Of a stretch of 64,000 bases of DNA, positions 27,760 through 36,301 are shown one piece after another. The position numbers and the translations under genes are program-made. Every line of letters begins with the position of its first letter. Position 1 is the stretch's first letter. Source of the stretch: Ancylomarina euxina (lineage in GTDB: Bacteria > Bacteroidota > Bacteroidia > Bacteroidales > Marinifilaceae); assembly GCF_003863355.1 (NCBI RefSeq), contig NZ_QQWG01000005.1, forward strand, positions 1-64,000, given 5' to 3'. The notes under the pieces are model-generated. The model did not search any database. It saw only the letters and a list, made by a program, of their open reading frames with translations, and was not told the origin of the DNA.

Positions 27760-28299
27760 ATGAAAACGGTAAAACTTCTTGATAGAGAGTTTAGGGTATC
27801 TATCCCGGCTGAGAAGATTGATAATGCTATTGCAGAAATGGCTGAGAAGATGAATAAGGATTTAGCAGGAAAGAATCCAATGTTTATTTGTATTCTAAAT
27901 GGATCATTCATGTTTGCATCCGATTTGATGAAGCTAATAACTGTTGAAAATGCTGAGATTACTTTCATGCGTTTAACTTCTTACAAAGGAATGGGAACAA
28001 CAGGTAAGGTGAAAAAATTGATGGGTTTCACTGAGGACCTTAAAGATCGTACAGTTGTTATTCTTGAAGATATTATTGACACAGGAATTACAATGGAAAA
28101 CACTTTGGCTCAAATTGAAGAATATAAGGCTAAAGAGATTTTAGTTGCAACCATGTTATTTAAGCCTGACGCTTTGAAGCGTGATGTGAAAATTGACTAT
28201 GTAGGTATTGATATTCCTAACGATTTTATTGTTGGTCGAGGTTTAGATTACGATGGTATTGGAAGAAATCTGCCTGATGTTTATACAGTTATTGACTAA
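27760..28299 (+). CDS. hpt: Hypoxanthine phosphoribosyltransferase
   Basis: The 179-residue enzyme converts hypoxanthine or guanine plus PRPP to IMP or GMP. The PRPP-binding motif VVILEDIIDTGITM lies at residues 99-112, the flexible-loop region with TSYKGM at 73-78, and the purine-contact region near VGIDIPNDFIVGRGLDYD is complete. The length is normal. It stands 124 bases ahead of adk and near obg; together with purE and the permease at 10729 it gives this window several purine genes. Confidence 0.95.
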   Translation: MKTVKLLDREFRVSIPAEKIDNAIAEMAEKMNKDLAGKNPMFICILNGSFMFASDLMKLITVENAEITFMRLTSYKGMGTTGKVKKLMGFTEDLKDRTVVILEDIIDTGITMENTLAQIEEYKAKEILVATMLFKPDALKRDVKIDYVGIDIPNDFIVGRGLDYDGIGRNLPDVYTVID

Positions 28300-28423
28300 A
28301 TTTATTTGTGAGCAATCGGTTTTCGATTTCTCCGATGATTTATATATGAATTAAACTTCTTTTTATAATTCATTCTTGGATTTTAAGAAGAAGTGTTTTA
28401 TTTTATAATAGCATTCAGTTTCT

Positions 28424-29023
28424 ATGGTGAATATCATCATGTTTGGACCTCCAGGTTCTGGGAAAGGTACTCAGTCTAAGTTATTGCAAGATAAATTCAA
28501 CTTGATACACTTATCAACTGGTGATGTTTGTCGGGAAGAAATAAAATTTGCAACACCCGAAGGTTTAGAAGCTAAAAGGTTAATTGATGGAGGTAATTTC
28601 TTTCCAGATAAATTAGCCTATCGAATTGTTGAAAAATTTTTAGATCAGCATTCCGATGCTAGAGGAATAGTTTACGATGGTATTCCTCGTCATATCGGAC
28701 AAACCGATCATTTTGCCGAAATGTTGGCAGAAAGAAAAGGAGTTGTTGATTTGGTAATTGAATTGAAAGTTGAAGAAGAAATTTTAATTCAGAGATTACT
28801 TAAAAGAGGCGAATCGTCAGGTCGTCCTGATGATAGTGGAAGAGATGTTATTCTTAAGCGATTGAGAATTTACGATGACGTAACAGCTCCCATTGCCGAT
28901 TATTATAAAACGAAAGGCCTGTACTATGCTCTTGATGGCATGGGATCTCTCTCTGAGGTTTTTGAAAGAATTGTAGCTCTCGTAGAGCAAACTTTCTCCA
29001 ATCAAAAACTCAATATCGTATAA
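28424..29023 (+). CDS. adk: Adenylate kinase (divergent)
   Basis: The 199-residue protein balances AMP, ADP and ATP. The P-loop GPPGSGKG (8-15) is intact. The AMP-binding stretch reads STGDVCREEI (31-40), where most adenylate kinases have a STGDxLR pattern. The usual DGFPRT motif reads DGIPRH (85-90), with His in place of Thr. The LID is the short type, with RPDD present and no zinc cysteines. The core fold is kept, and the changes near the AMP site are worth noting. It could be a second, specialised nucleoside monophosphate kinase. It is co-directional with hpt and obg. Confidence 0.85.
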   Translation: MVNIIMFGPPGSGKGTQSKLLQDKFNLIHLSTGDVCREEIKFATPEGLEAKRLIDGGNFFPDKLAYRIVEKFLDQHSDARGIVYDGIPRHIGQTDHFAEMLAERKGVVDLVIELKVEEEILIQRLLKRGESSGRPDDSGRDVILKRLRIYDDVTAPIADYYKTKGLYYALDGMGSLSEVFERIVALVEQTFSNQKLNIV

Positions 29024-29125
29024 CTAGTTACGAATTTTAAAGATACAGCATTTGTTATTTTGCATCTGTTGTATTTAACTCATAGCAAATAGCAGCTTGT
29101 TATTTAGGCTAAAAATCAATACAAC

Positions 29126-30142
29126 ATGGCAGGATCTAATTTTGTAGATTACGTTAAAATATTTTGTCGCTCTGGAGCAGGAGGGCAAGGATCGGCTCAC
29201 CTTCACCGAGATAAGTTAACCATGAAAGGTGGACCTGACGGGGGTGATGGTGGTCGTGGAGGTCACATTATTATCAAAGCTAATAAACAACTTTGGACAT
29301 TGATCCATCTGCGTTTTAGCCGACATGTGTTCGCTAAAGATGGAGGTTCTGGAGGACAGAGTAGAAGTACAGGATACGAAGGTGCTGATGAGGTTATCGA
29401 AGTACCATTAGGCACCGTAGCTCGTGATGCTGAAACAGGTGAAGTGATTTTTGATGTGACTGAGGATGGTGAGAGTAAAGTTCTTGTTAAAGGTGGTCGA
29501 GGAGGTCTGGGAAACTGGAATTTCCGATCGTCAACGAATCAGACTCCTCGTTATGCTCAGCAAGGTGAAGAACGTGTTGAGCGTGCCGTTATTTTGGAGC
29601 TTAAAGTCTTAGCTGATGTTGGTTTGGTAGGTTTCCCAAGTGTTGGAAAATCAACTTTACTATCTGTAGTATCTGCTGCCAAACCAAAAATTGCTGATTA
29701 TCCATTTACAACCCTAGTGCCTAACTTAGGTATTGTTGGTTATCGTGATAATCGTTCATTTGTAATGGCCGATATCCCTGGAATTATTGAAGGAGCGCAC
29801 GAAGGTCGTGGATTAGGTCTACGTTTCTTACGTCATATTGAACGAAATTCAGTTCTTCTATTTATGGTAGCTGCTGATAGTAATGATATTCATAAGGAAT
29901 ATAAAATTCTTTTGAATGAATTAAAAGAATTTAATCCCGAGTTGCTAGATAAAAAGCGATTGCTTGCTATCACAAAATCTGATATGCTTGATGAGGAATT
30001 GAAGGATGAGATTCGTAAAGATTTACCAAATATTCCAAGTACTTTTATTTCTTCGGTGGCCCAGCAAGGTCTTGTTGAGCTGAAAGATATGCTTTGGGCT
30101 GCTATAAATGAAGATAATGCTATAGCTGAAAAGGCTGAGTAA
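29126..30142 (+). CDS. obgE: Obg-family GTPase
   Basis: The 338-residue essential GTPase acts in 50S ribosome assembly and stress control. It has a glycine-rich Obg fold at residues 1-158 ([29 protein letters not shown]) and a G domain with GFPSVGKS (169-176), the switch region [22 protein letters not shown] and TKSD. The C-terminal OCT domain is absent or very short, as is usual in Bacteroidota. It is followed by its own terminator. Confidence 0.95.
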   Translation: MAGSNFVDYVKIFCRSGAGGQGSAHLHRDKLTMKGGPDGGDGGRGGHIIIKANKQLWTLIHLRFSRHVFAKDGGSGGQSRSTGYEGADEVIEVPLGTVARDAETGEVIFDVTEDGESKVLVKGGRGGLGNWNFRSSTNQTPRYAQQGEERVERAVILELKVLADVGLVGFPSVGKSTLLSVVSAAKPKIADYPFTTLVPNLGIVGYRDNRSFVMADIPGIIEGAHEGRGLGLRFLRHIERNSVLLFMVAADSNDIHKEYKILLNELKEFNPELLDKKRLLAITKSDMLDEELKDEIRKDLPNIPSTFISSVAQQGLVELKDMLWAAINEDNAIAEKAE

Positions 30143-30168
30143 ATCTTTCAAATATTTATTTTTTGACT

Positions 30169-30199
30169 TAGGCTTGGTGATAAACCAAGCCTATTTTTT
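30169..30199 (+). terminator. Terminator after obg
   Basis: A 9-base stem (30169-30177 with 30185-30193) with a 7-base loop and a T-run, 27 bases after the stop codon. Confidence 0.85.
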
Positions 30200-30324
30200 G
30201 CTCTAAATTAATTGACAATATTATACTAACTATGTTGAGATAGGTGCAATAAAAGCTTGTTTTCTTGCGTTGTCATATTGTCCTTTTTACACTCATCATT
30301 TGAGATTCTCACTTACAACCTACT

Positions 30325-31014
30325 ATGGAAACTTTACTTCAGCTCGATACAGAACTTTTAATTTGGTTTAATTCTTCGCATAGCCCATTCTGGGATGCTA
30401 TAATGATGTTTTTGACTCGAATTGAGTTTTGGATCCCTTTCTATATTCTGGTGGGCTACCAAATATTTAAGTACAAAGGAAAAGAAGCGTGGTGGTGGCT
30501 GATTGGACTTTCCTTATTGATATTATTTGGGGATTTAATTTCAACTTATCTTTTTAAGAACATTCTTCAGAGATTGCGTCCGAGCCATGAACCAGCTTTG
30601 TCCGGTATCGTTAATTTAGTGAAAGCTTATACAGGCGATAAATTTGGATTTGTATCTTCACATGCTACGGCTGTTTTTGCATTCGCCATCTACACCTCAA
30701 AGCTCTTTAAAAATAATATTTATAGCTTATTTATTTCGATTTGGTCCTTGTTGATTGTTTATACTCGTTTGTATTTAGGTCTGCATTATCCAGGTGATAT
30801 TCTTGGAGGAATAGTCTTAGGTTTAGGAGTGGGTTATTTCTTTTATAGAATCACACGCTGGTGGGTGTCGCGCTTATATCCACAAAAACAATTTGCACGT
30901 TATAAGCAGGTGTTGGAGAATTCCGGTGCAGGTATTTTGATTGCAGTTGTAGCTCTAGAAATGGTAACAATTTCGTTTGTGATCCTTAAACTGTTGAGAT
31001 TAGGTTTCTTTTAG
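30325..31014 (+). CDS. PAP2-family membrane phosphatase
   Basis: The 229-residue protein has five or six membrane segments. The three PAP2 phosphatase motifs are present: KNILQRLRP (motif 1), SSHAT (motif 2, a Ser-Ser-His in place of the common Pro-Ser-Gly-His) and TRLYLGLHYPGD (motif 3, with Thr-Arg in place of the usual Ser-Arg). The catalytic histidines are in motifs 2 and 3. Family members dephosphorylate phosphatidic acid, undecaprenyl pyrophosphate or lipid A; the substrate here is not determined. It stands alone between obg and the DUF6629 gene. Confidence 0.85.
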   Translation: METLLQLDTELLIWFNSSHSPFWDAIMMFLTRIEFWIPFYILVGYQIFKYKGKEAWWWLIGLSLLILFGDLISTYLFKNILQRLRPSHEPALSGIVNLVKAYTGDKFGFVSSHATAVFAFAIYTSKLFKNNIYSLFISIWSLLIVYTRLYLGLHYPGDILGGIVLGLGVGYFFYRITRWWVSRLYPQKQFARYKQVLENSGAGILIAVVALEMVTISFVILKLLRLGFF

Positions 31015-31290
31015 TTCCTATGAGAGCTTCGTAGGTCTGGATGATAAGACGATACAAATAAGCGGGCTGTTGTGTCCTATTTAAAATATTACTGTTTTGT
31101 CAGCCCATATACCAATCAGTTATTGAAGAAATGGGAGATAATTCGGTACGTTTTAATTGCCTTGATTTAAGACAAGTCAAACAAGCAAGTATACTGGCTG
31201 TACAAAATTATCCAGTTGTTGTTGGTTTGTAGTTCTAATTGCTCTTTTTATTGCTTTATTAATAAAAGGTATGCCATCCTTATCATAAGT

Positions 31291-31992
31291 CTATAAGAGA
31301 TTTTCATCTTCTTCATTTATGAGATGGTTGGTTTGAACGTATTTTTTAATAAAATCTCTCTTCGTATCTTTTAGAATCCAATAAATCACCCCACTTATCA
31401 AGGCAGCAAAGAAGCACCATACTGATGTGAGGTATTGCCTGAAGAATATTGCCGTCACTACACATGAAAGGAACATCAATACGCCCAATAAATGTGTTTT
31501 TTTTACAGTAGAGACAAAGAGGGGGGCAATGGTTACTATTAAGTAAGTTGTAAATGCCAACATTCTTAAAGATTTAGGAAAATCGATATTATAATGGATA
31601 TGATAATCCATAATTTGTGGATTTACATTGAAGGATAGCAAGCAAAAAGCATAATACAATGACAATAGTATACCCAGTGTCAGCAGAATCTTTAGTGTTT
31701 TTTTCTTTCTGTTATTTTCCTCCATCAATATTACTGATATAGGAATTATCGCGGGCCAGAGAACCTGAGCCATTACTAAGAAAATATAAGTGCAAATTTT
31801 CTGAATACCAATATATTCTGGAAAGGGTAATGTTAGCCACAAAAATCCCTCAGCAATTTGTTGAATCCCGAAAAATAGGGGAATACTCGCAAATACAAGT
31901 TGAGAAGGTTTCTGAATTTTATTAACAGTTGCAATTCCTATAGTCGAAATGATAATACCCCCTGCAAAACTAGCTTCTGGTGAAAAACACAT
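31291..31992 (-). CDS. DUF6629-like multi-pass membrane protein
   Basis: The start was set at the ATG giving MCFSPEASF, which fits the MCFSATASF opening I recall for this family; the frame starts four codons earlier at 32004. About seven hydrophobic helices follow, and the protein ends with a charged tail. Its function is unknown. It is monocistronic, 376 bases from trkH. Confidence 0.65.
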   Translation of the reverse strand: MCFSPEASFAGGIIISTIGIATVNKIQKPSQLVFASIPLFFGIQQIAEGFLWLTLPFPEYIGIQKICTYIFLVMAQVLWPAIIPISVILMEENNRKKKTLKILLTLGILLSLYYAFCLLSFNVNPQIMDYHIHYNIDFPKSLRMLAFTTYLIVTIAPLFVSTVKKTHLLGVLMFLSCVVTAIFFRQYLTSVWCFFAALISGVIYWILKDTKRDFIKKYVQTNHLINEEDENLL

Positions 31993-32004
31993 ATCAGAAC
32001 TCAT

Positions 32005-32380
32005 TTAAATAGTAAATTATTAAACAGATCTTTCTATTTGAAATAGTAAGTAGAAACACTAATGGGTAAGATGCAACAATTAAATGGATATTTGTCTTTA
32101 TGAAGTCAATAATCTTGATGACAGATGTTTATGTATATGTGTGCGCTGGAGGATGCACAGTAGGTGTTAAAATAATGAGGAATAAATGTGAGTTGATTTG
32201 CAGTTTAGGTGATAGCATATCCCCAACTCAAAATCTTCAGATATGCTATCTGCATGAGCGAAATTATTATGGTGTGCCTGGCGAGATGTATTACTTTCTG
32301 CACTAGTTCATATAATCTGCGGAAGACTGATTTATGGGATATACATTTTATTAGTCCGACCTTTAGACATTACGACCTCT
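32005..32380. other. Intergenic region with an 11-base inverted repeat
   Basis: No credible gene. A perfect inverted repeat (32211-32221 with 32240-32250) flanks an 18-base loop. There is no T-run, so it is not a standard terminator. The 68-codon open frame spanning it has no recognisable features. Confidence 0.5.
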
Positions 32381-33835
32381 TTATTTAATATTCCCTTTCC
32401 AGAAACTAGGAGTGAATATAACAAGAAAACTTAATACTTCTAGTCGACCAATAATCATGAGGATGGGCAGAATGATTTTTGCAACATCAGATAGATGAGC
32501 AAAGTTAGATGCTGGACCTACTGTTCCTAAGCCAGGACCTATTCCCCCCATGGACGTAATTGATGCACTGAAAGCGGAAGCAGGATCGAGTCCTGTGGCC
32601 AATAAACACATTCCACCTATAAAGAAAATAAAGAGATAGATGAAAATAAAAGTAACAATGGAATGTACCTTATTTTCATCAATCGATTTTTTGTTGATTT
32701 GAATTAATTTAACTCGGCATGGGTGTATTTGTTGAAGAAATAATCTGAAAATTACTTTTACTGCGATGACATGTCTGATGACTTTTATACCGCCGCCAGT
32801 AGAACCGACACAAGCACCCACAAACATCAATAAAAATATAAGCAGCCACGATACTTGATTCCACTCTAAATAATCGGCAGATGCAAATCCAGTAGCTGTG
32901 ATCACAGAAATAACTTGGAAAAAGGAATCGCGGAAAGCTTGTTCAAAAGGTAGGCCTATCTTAAAATAAAGCATCAAGCTTATTGTAGTTCCCACTAAGA
33001 AAATAATACTTAGATAAGTTCTTAATTCAATATTGTTGATTAGATCTTTAAATCGCCCTTTTATGAAGCCATAATGCAAAGCAAAGTTGATACCTGATAT
33101 CAGCATAAAAAACATCATGACATACTGTACAAACGGCGTGTAAAAACCAGCACTGGCATTTTTAGTAGAAAAGCCACCTGTTGCAATACTAGCAAAGGCA
33201 TGGCAGATACTCTCATAAAAATTGACGCCTCCTAGCATTAGTATCACGGTCATGATGGCTGTTAAGCTGATGTATATGCCCCATAAGCGTTTTGCCATCG
33301 ATGAGGTTTTGGGCATCAGTTTACTAGAGTCAATACCCGATGATTCACTGGAGAATAATCGGTAGGATGCAACCCGAAGTGAAGGGAAAATGGCCACTGT
33401 TAATACGATAATACCCATTCCTCCAATCCAGTGGGTTAGACTTCGCCAATATAATACGGCCTTTGGTGCCGCTTCAATATCAGTTAATATGGAGGAGCCA
33501 GTTGTTGTAAAGCCAGAAATTGATTCGAAAAGTGCATCGATAAAGCTATTTGTTGTATGGCTTAGCCAAAAGGGTAAGCTTCCTGCAACTCCCATGATTA
33601 TCCAAGCTGAAGATGCTAAAATGTAGGCCTCTTTGGCTCCAATTTCTTTGCTATAGCCTTTAGTTAGTAAAATCAATACTAACCCTGTAATTAATGGGAT
33701 TGCTATTGATTCTTCGATTGCAAATAAAATGCTGTTTTCATGAAAGTAGATGACCCATGGTACGATTGTCATCATGAAAGCAGCGATTATGAGGAGTATA
33801 CGTCCTATGATGTTTAGGACAAATTTTAAATTCAT
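32381..33835 (-). CDS. trkH: Trk-type potassium uptake membrane subunit
   Basis: The 484-residue protein has the four pore-loop repeats of the SKT superfamily, with selectivity-filter segments visible as FTTTGSSIL, ATGGFST, ATGFASADY and a fourth near SMGGIGPGLGT, and the STGGGIKVIRH segment between repeats. It imports K+ across the inner membrane, usually together with the cytoplasmic regulatory protein TrkA, which is not present in this window. Length and topology are normal. Confidence 0.92.
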   Translation of the reverse strand: MNLKFVLNIIGRILLIIAAFMMTIVPWVIYFHENSILFAIEESIAIPLITGLVLILLTKGYSKEIGAKEAYILASSAWIIMGVAGSLPFWLSHTTNSFIDALFESISGFTTTGSSILTDIEAAPKAVLYWRSLTHWIGGMGIIVLTVAIFPSLRVASYRLFSSESSGIDSSKLMPKTSSMAKRLWGIYISLTAIMTVILMLGGVNFYESICHAFASIATGGFSTKNASAGFYTPFVQYVMMFFMLISGINFALHYGFIKGRFKDLINNIELRTYLSIIFLVGTTISLMLYFKIGLPFEQAFRDSFFQVISVITATGFASADYLEWNQVSWLLIFLLMFVGACVGSTGGGIKVIRHVIAVKVIFRLFLQQIHPCRVKLIQINKKSIDENKVHSIVTFIFIYLFIFFIGGMCLLATGLDPASAFSASITSMGGIGPGLGTVGPASNFAHLSDVAKIILPILMIIGRLEVLSFLVIFTPSFWKGNIK

Positions 33836-33855
33836 AAAGCTCTACATTAAGATTG

Positions 33856-33863
33856 CAAATGTA
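33856..33863 (-). promoter_or_regulatory. Candidate -7 element of trkH
   Basis: On the minus strand TACATTTG lies 21 bases ahead of the start codon. No TTG is seen at the expected distance, so only the -7 match supports it, and the transcript leader would be very short. Confidence 0.4.
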
Positions 33864-34375
33864 TATAAATAATGAAGAGCTTGTTGTGTGAGTTGCAAGT
33901 AATTGATGTTTTTTTATGCAATGGTTTGCGACTGTAAATGGGTTTTATGTTTGGTATAAGTTGAGATGCGGAGTCGATCAATGCTAAAGATTCCAGCGTT
34001 GTTTAGGTGTTTTTGTTTTACCTTTTAGGTTTTGTGAAATCTATTTCTTAACAACGTATGTTGCTTGCGGATGAGTCTGTAGCTCCCTATTCAAGTTGTG
34101 TTTAGCTCTTTATAAAGTTTCCAATTTATGAGCTGTTGATAAACTACTTTCGGAAAAGTCATACTTTTAGCTATATTTGTGGGTGGCTGATTTTTCAGGA
34201 TTATTTTGAACTCAGAAATCACATGAAGAGATAATAATAATTCAAGTGTAATTGGTCAATTAGGGGTGTAGGTTACTAATATAAGCTGATTCACTTTTTC
34301 AAACCTATTCTTCGTGGTTAAGGTCCTCGATAATAAAAGACCTTTTATTTGTTAACATTTTGAGCGCTTCAATAA
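33864..34375. other. Intergenic region upstream of parE
   Basis: About 510 bases between divergent genes with no gene seen. Besides the candidate promoter listed separately, a 6-base stem followed by a T-rich stretch (about 34320-34346) lies shortly before parE and could be a weak attenuator, but a stem this short could occur by chance. Confidence 0.4.
34148..34180 (+). promoter_or_regulatory. Candidate promoter of parE-parC
   Basis: TATATTTG at 34173-34180 matches the -7 consensus; an imperfect TTTC lies 20 bases upstream in place of TTTG. It is about 195 bases ahead of parE. Confidence 0.4.
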
Positions 34376-36214
34376 ATGACAGCTAAATATTCAGAAGATT
34401 CAATTAGAACTCTCGATTGGAAAGAGCATATTCGAAAACGACCTGGTATGTATATCGGAAAGTTAGGCGATGGTTCTTCTCATGATGATGGTATTTATAT
34501 CCTGATTAAAGAGGTTATCGATAACTCTATCGATGAATTTGCGATGGGGATTGGGAAATCAATTCATGTTGATATTACGGATCGAACCGTTTGTATTCGA
34601 GATTTTGGACGAGGAATTCCCTTGGGTAAGGTTATCGATGTAACATCGAAAATGAATACGGGAGCCAAGTATGATTCTTCTGTATTTAAAAAGTCAGTAG
34701 GACTTAATGGTGTCGGTATTAAGGCTGTAAATGCGCTTTCCAATGAATTTATCGTAGAATCATTTCGTGAGGGAGAGATGAAAAAAGCTGTTTTCTCAAG
34801 AGGTGAGTTAACTAGTGAAGAAGAAATTAGGACAAGCGAAGAAGATAATGGGGTTAGAATCACTTTCCATCCCGATCCTGAAATGTTTTCGAATTATCGT
34901 TTCATAAGCGAGTATATTGAATCCATGCTTAAGAACTACGTTTATTTGAACGCAGGTCTTTCAATATATTTTAATGGCAAGAAGTTTTTATCTAAAAATG
35001 GACTTCTTGACTTGTTACATGAGAATATGAATGGTAAAAGTCTTTACGAGGTTATTCATCTTAAGGGTGAGGATATCGAACTGGCTATGACTCATGGACA
35101 TCAATATGGCGAAGAATATTACTCATTTGTTAATGGTCAGCATACCACACAAGGTGGTACACACTTAGCGGCATTTCGCGAGGCAGTTGTAAAGGCTGTT
35201 CGCGATTTTTACAAAAAGGATTTTGATATTTCAGATATCAGAACCTCAATTATTGCAGCAATCAGTATCAAGGTACAAGAGCCTGTTTTCGAATCTCAAA
35301 CGAAAACGAAGCTAGGATCTAAAGATATTGGTCCCGATGGGCCTTCGGTTCGAAATTTTATAATGGATTTTGTGACCTCCAATCTGGATAACTACTTGCA
35401 TAAGAACCCTGAAGTATCTGATGCGATTTACAGAAAAATTCTTGAGTCGGAGAAGGAGCGTAAGGCCATATCGGGGATTAAGAAAATTGCTAAGGAACGC
35501 GCTAAAAAAGCGAACTTACATAACAAAAAACTACGCGATTGTCGAGTTCATTTCAATTCGACTCATGAAAATAAATCAGAGACTAGTATTTTTATTACCG
35601 AGGGAGATTCGGCCAGTGGATCGATTACAAAATCCAGATCAGTAAATACGCAGGCCGTTTTTAGTTTGAAAGGGAAACCTTTGAATACTTATGGACTGAC
35701 GAAGAAGATTGTTTATGAAAACGAGGAGTTTAATCTCTTGCAAGCAGCCTTGAATATTGAGGATGGACTTGAGGGTTTACGCTACAATAATGTGATTATT
35801 GCCACGGATGCCGATGTTGATGGTATGCATATTCGTTTGTTGTTGATTACTTTCTTTCTGCAATTTTTCCCCGATATAGTCAGAAGTGGACATTTGTATA
35901 TTTTACAGACCCCTTTGTTCCGAGTTCGAAATAAGAAGACGACAAAATATTGTTATTCTGACGAAGAAAAAGAAAGAGCAATGAAACAGTTGGGAGCTAA
36001 TCCCGAGATTACTCGATTTAAGGGTTTAGGAGAGATTTCTCCTGACGAATTTAAATATTTTATTGGGAAGGATATTCGATTAGATCCTGTTTTGATGAAG
36101 AAAGAGGATTCTGTTTCTGATATGCTATCCTTTTACATGGGTAAAAATACACCTGACAGACAAGAATTTATTATTGAGAATTTGCATGTTGAGCGTGACG
36201 AGATCAACGGATGA
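34376..36214 (+). CDS. parE: DNA topoisomerase IV subunit B (type IIA topoisomerase ATPase subunit)
   Basis: The 612-residue protein has a GHKL ATPase region with [11 protein letters not shown] (catalytic Glu and Mg-binding Asn), DFGRGIP and [15 protein letters not shown], a transducer domain with the QTKTKLG lysine segment, and a TOPRIM domain with TEGDSASG and the metal-binding DADVDGMHI. It powers strand passage by the partner ParC, encoded 87 bases downstream. The length fits ParE and is shorter than a typical GyrB. The role in chromosome decatenation is from the family. Confidence 0.93.
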   Translation: MTAKYSEDSIRTLDWKEHIRKRPGMYIGKLGDGSSHDDGIYILIKEVIDNSIDEFAMGIGKSIHVDITDRTVCIRDFGRGIPLGKVIDVTSKMNTGAKYDSSVFKKSVGLNGVGIKAVNALSNEFIVESFREGEMKKAVFSRGELTSEEEIRTSEEDNGVRITFHPDPEMFSNYRFISEYIESMLKNYVYLNAGLSIYFNGKKFLSKNGLLDLLHENMNGKSLYEVIHLKGEDIELAMTHGHQYGEEYYSFVNGQHTTQGGTHLAAFREAVVKAVRDFYKKDFDISDIRTSIIAAISIKVQEPVFESQTKTKLGSKDIGPDGPSVRNFIMDFVTSNLDNYLHKNPEVSDAIYRKILESEKERKAISGIKKIAKERAKKANLHNKKLRDCRVHFNSTHENKSETSIFITEGDSASGSITKSRSVNTQAVFSLKGKPLNTYGLTKKIVYENEEFNLLQAALNIEDGLEGLRYNNVIIATDADVDGMHIRLLLITFFLQFFPDIVRSGHLYILQTPLFRVRNKKTTKYCYSDEEKERAMKQLGANPEITRFKGLGEISPDEFKYFIGKDIRLDPVLMKKEDSVSDMLSFYMGKNTPDRQEFIIENLHVERDEING

Positions 36215-36301
36215 TAATTGAAATGTAGGTTTGTCAATAGATAAAATAATTAATACAAAAATCTAGTTTTTTTAGGCTAGCATAAATAAAACTAAATATC
36301 A

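Noticed and set aside
32100-32306. A 68-codon plus-strand frame between the DUF6629-like gene and trkH
   Set aside because: No recognised motif; composition looks like translated intergenic DNA; it runs across an inverted repeat.
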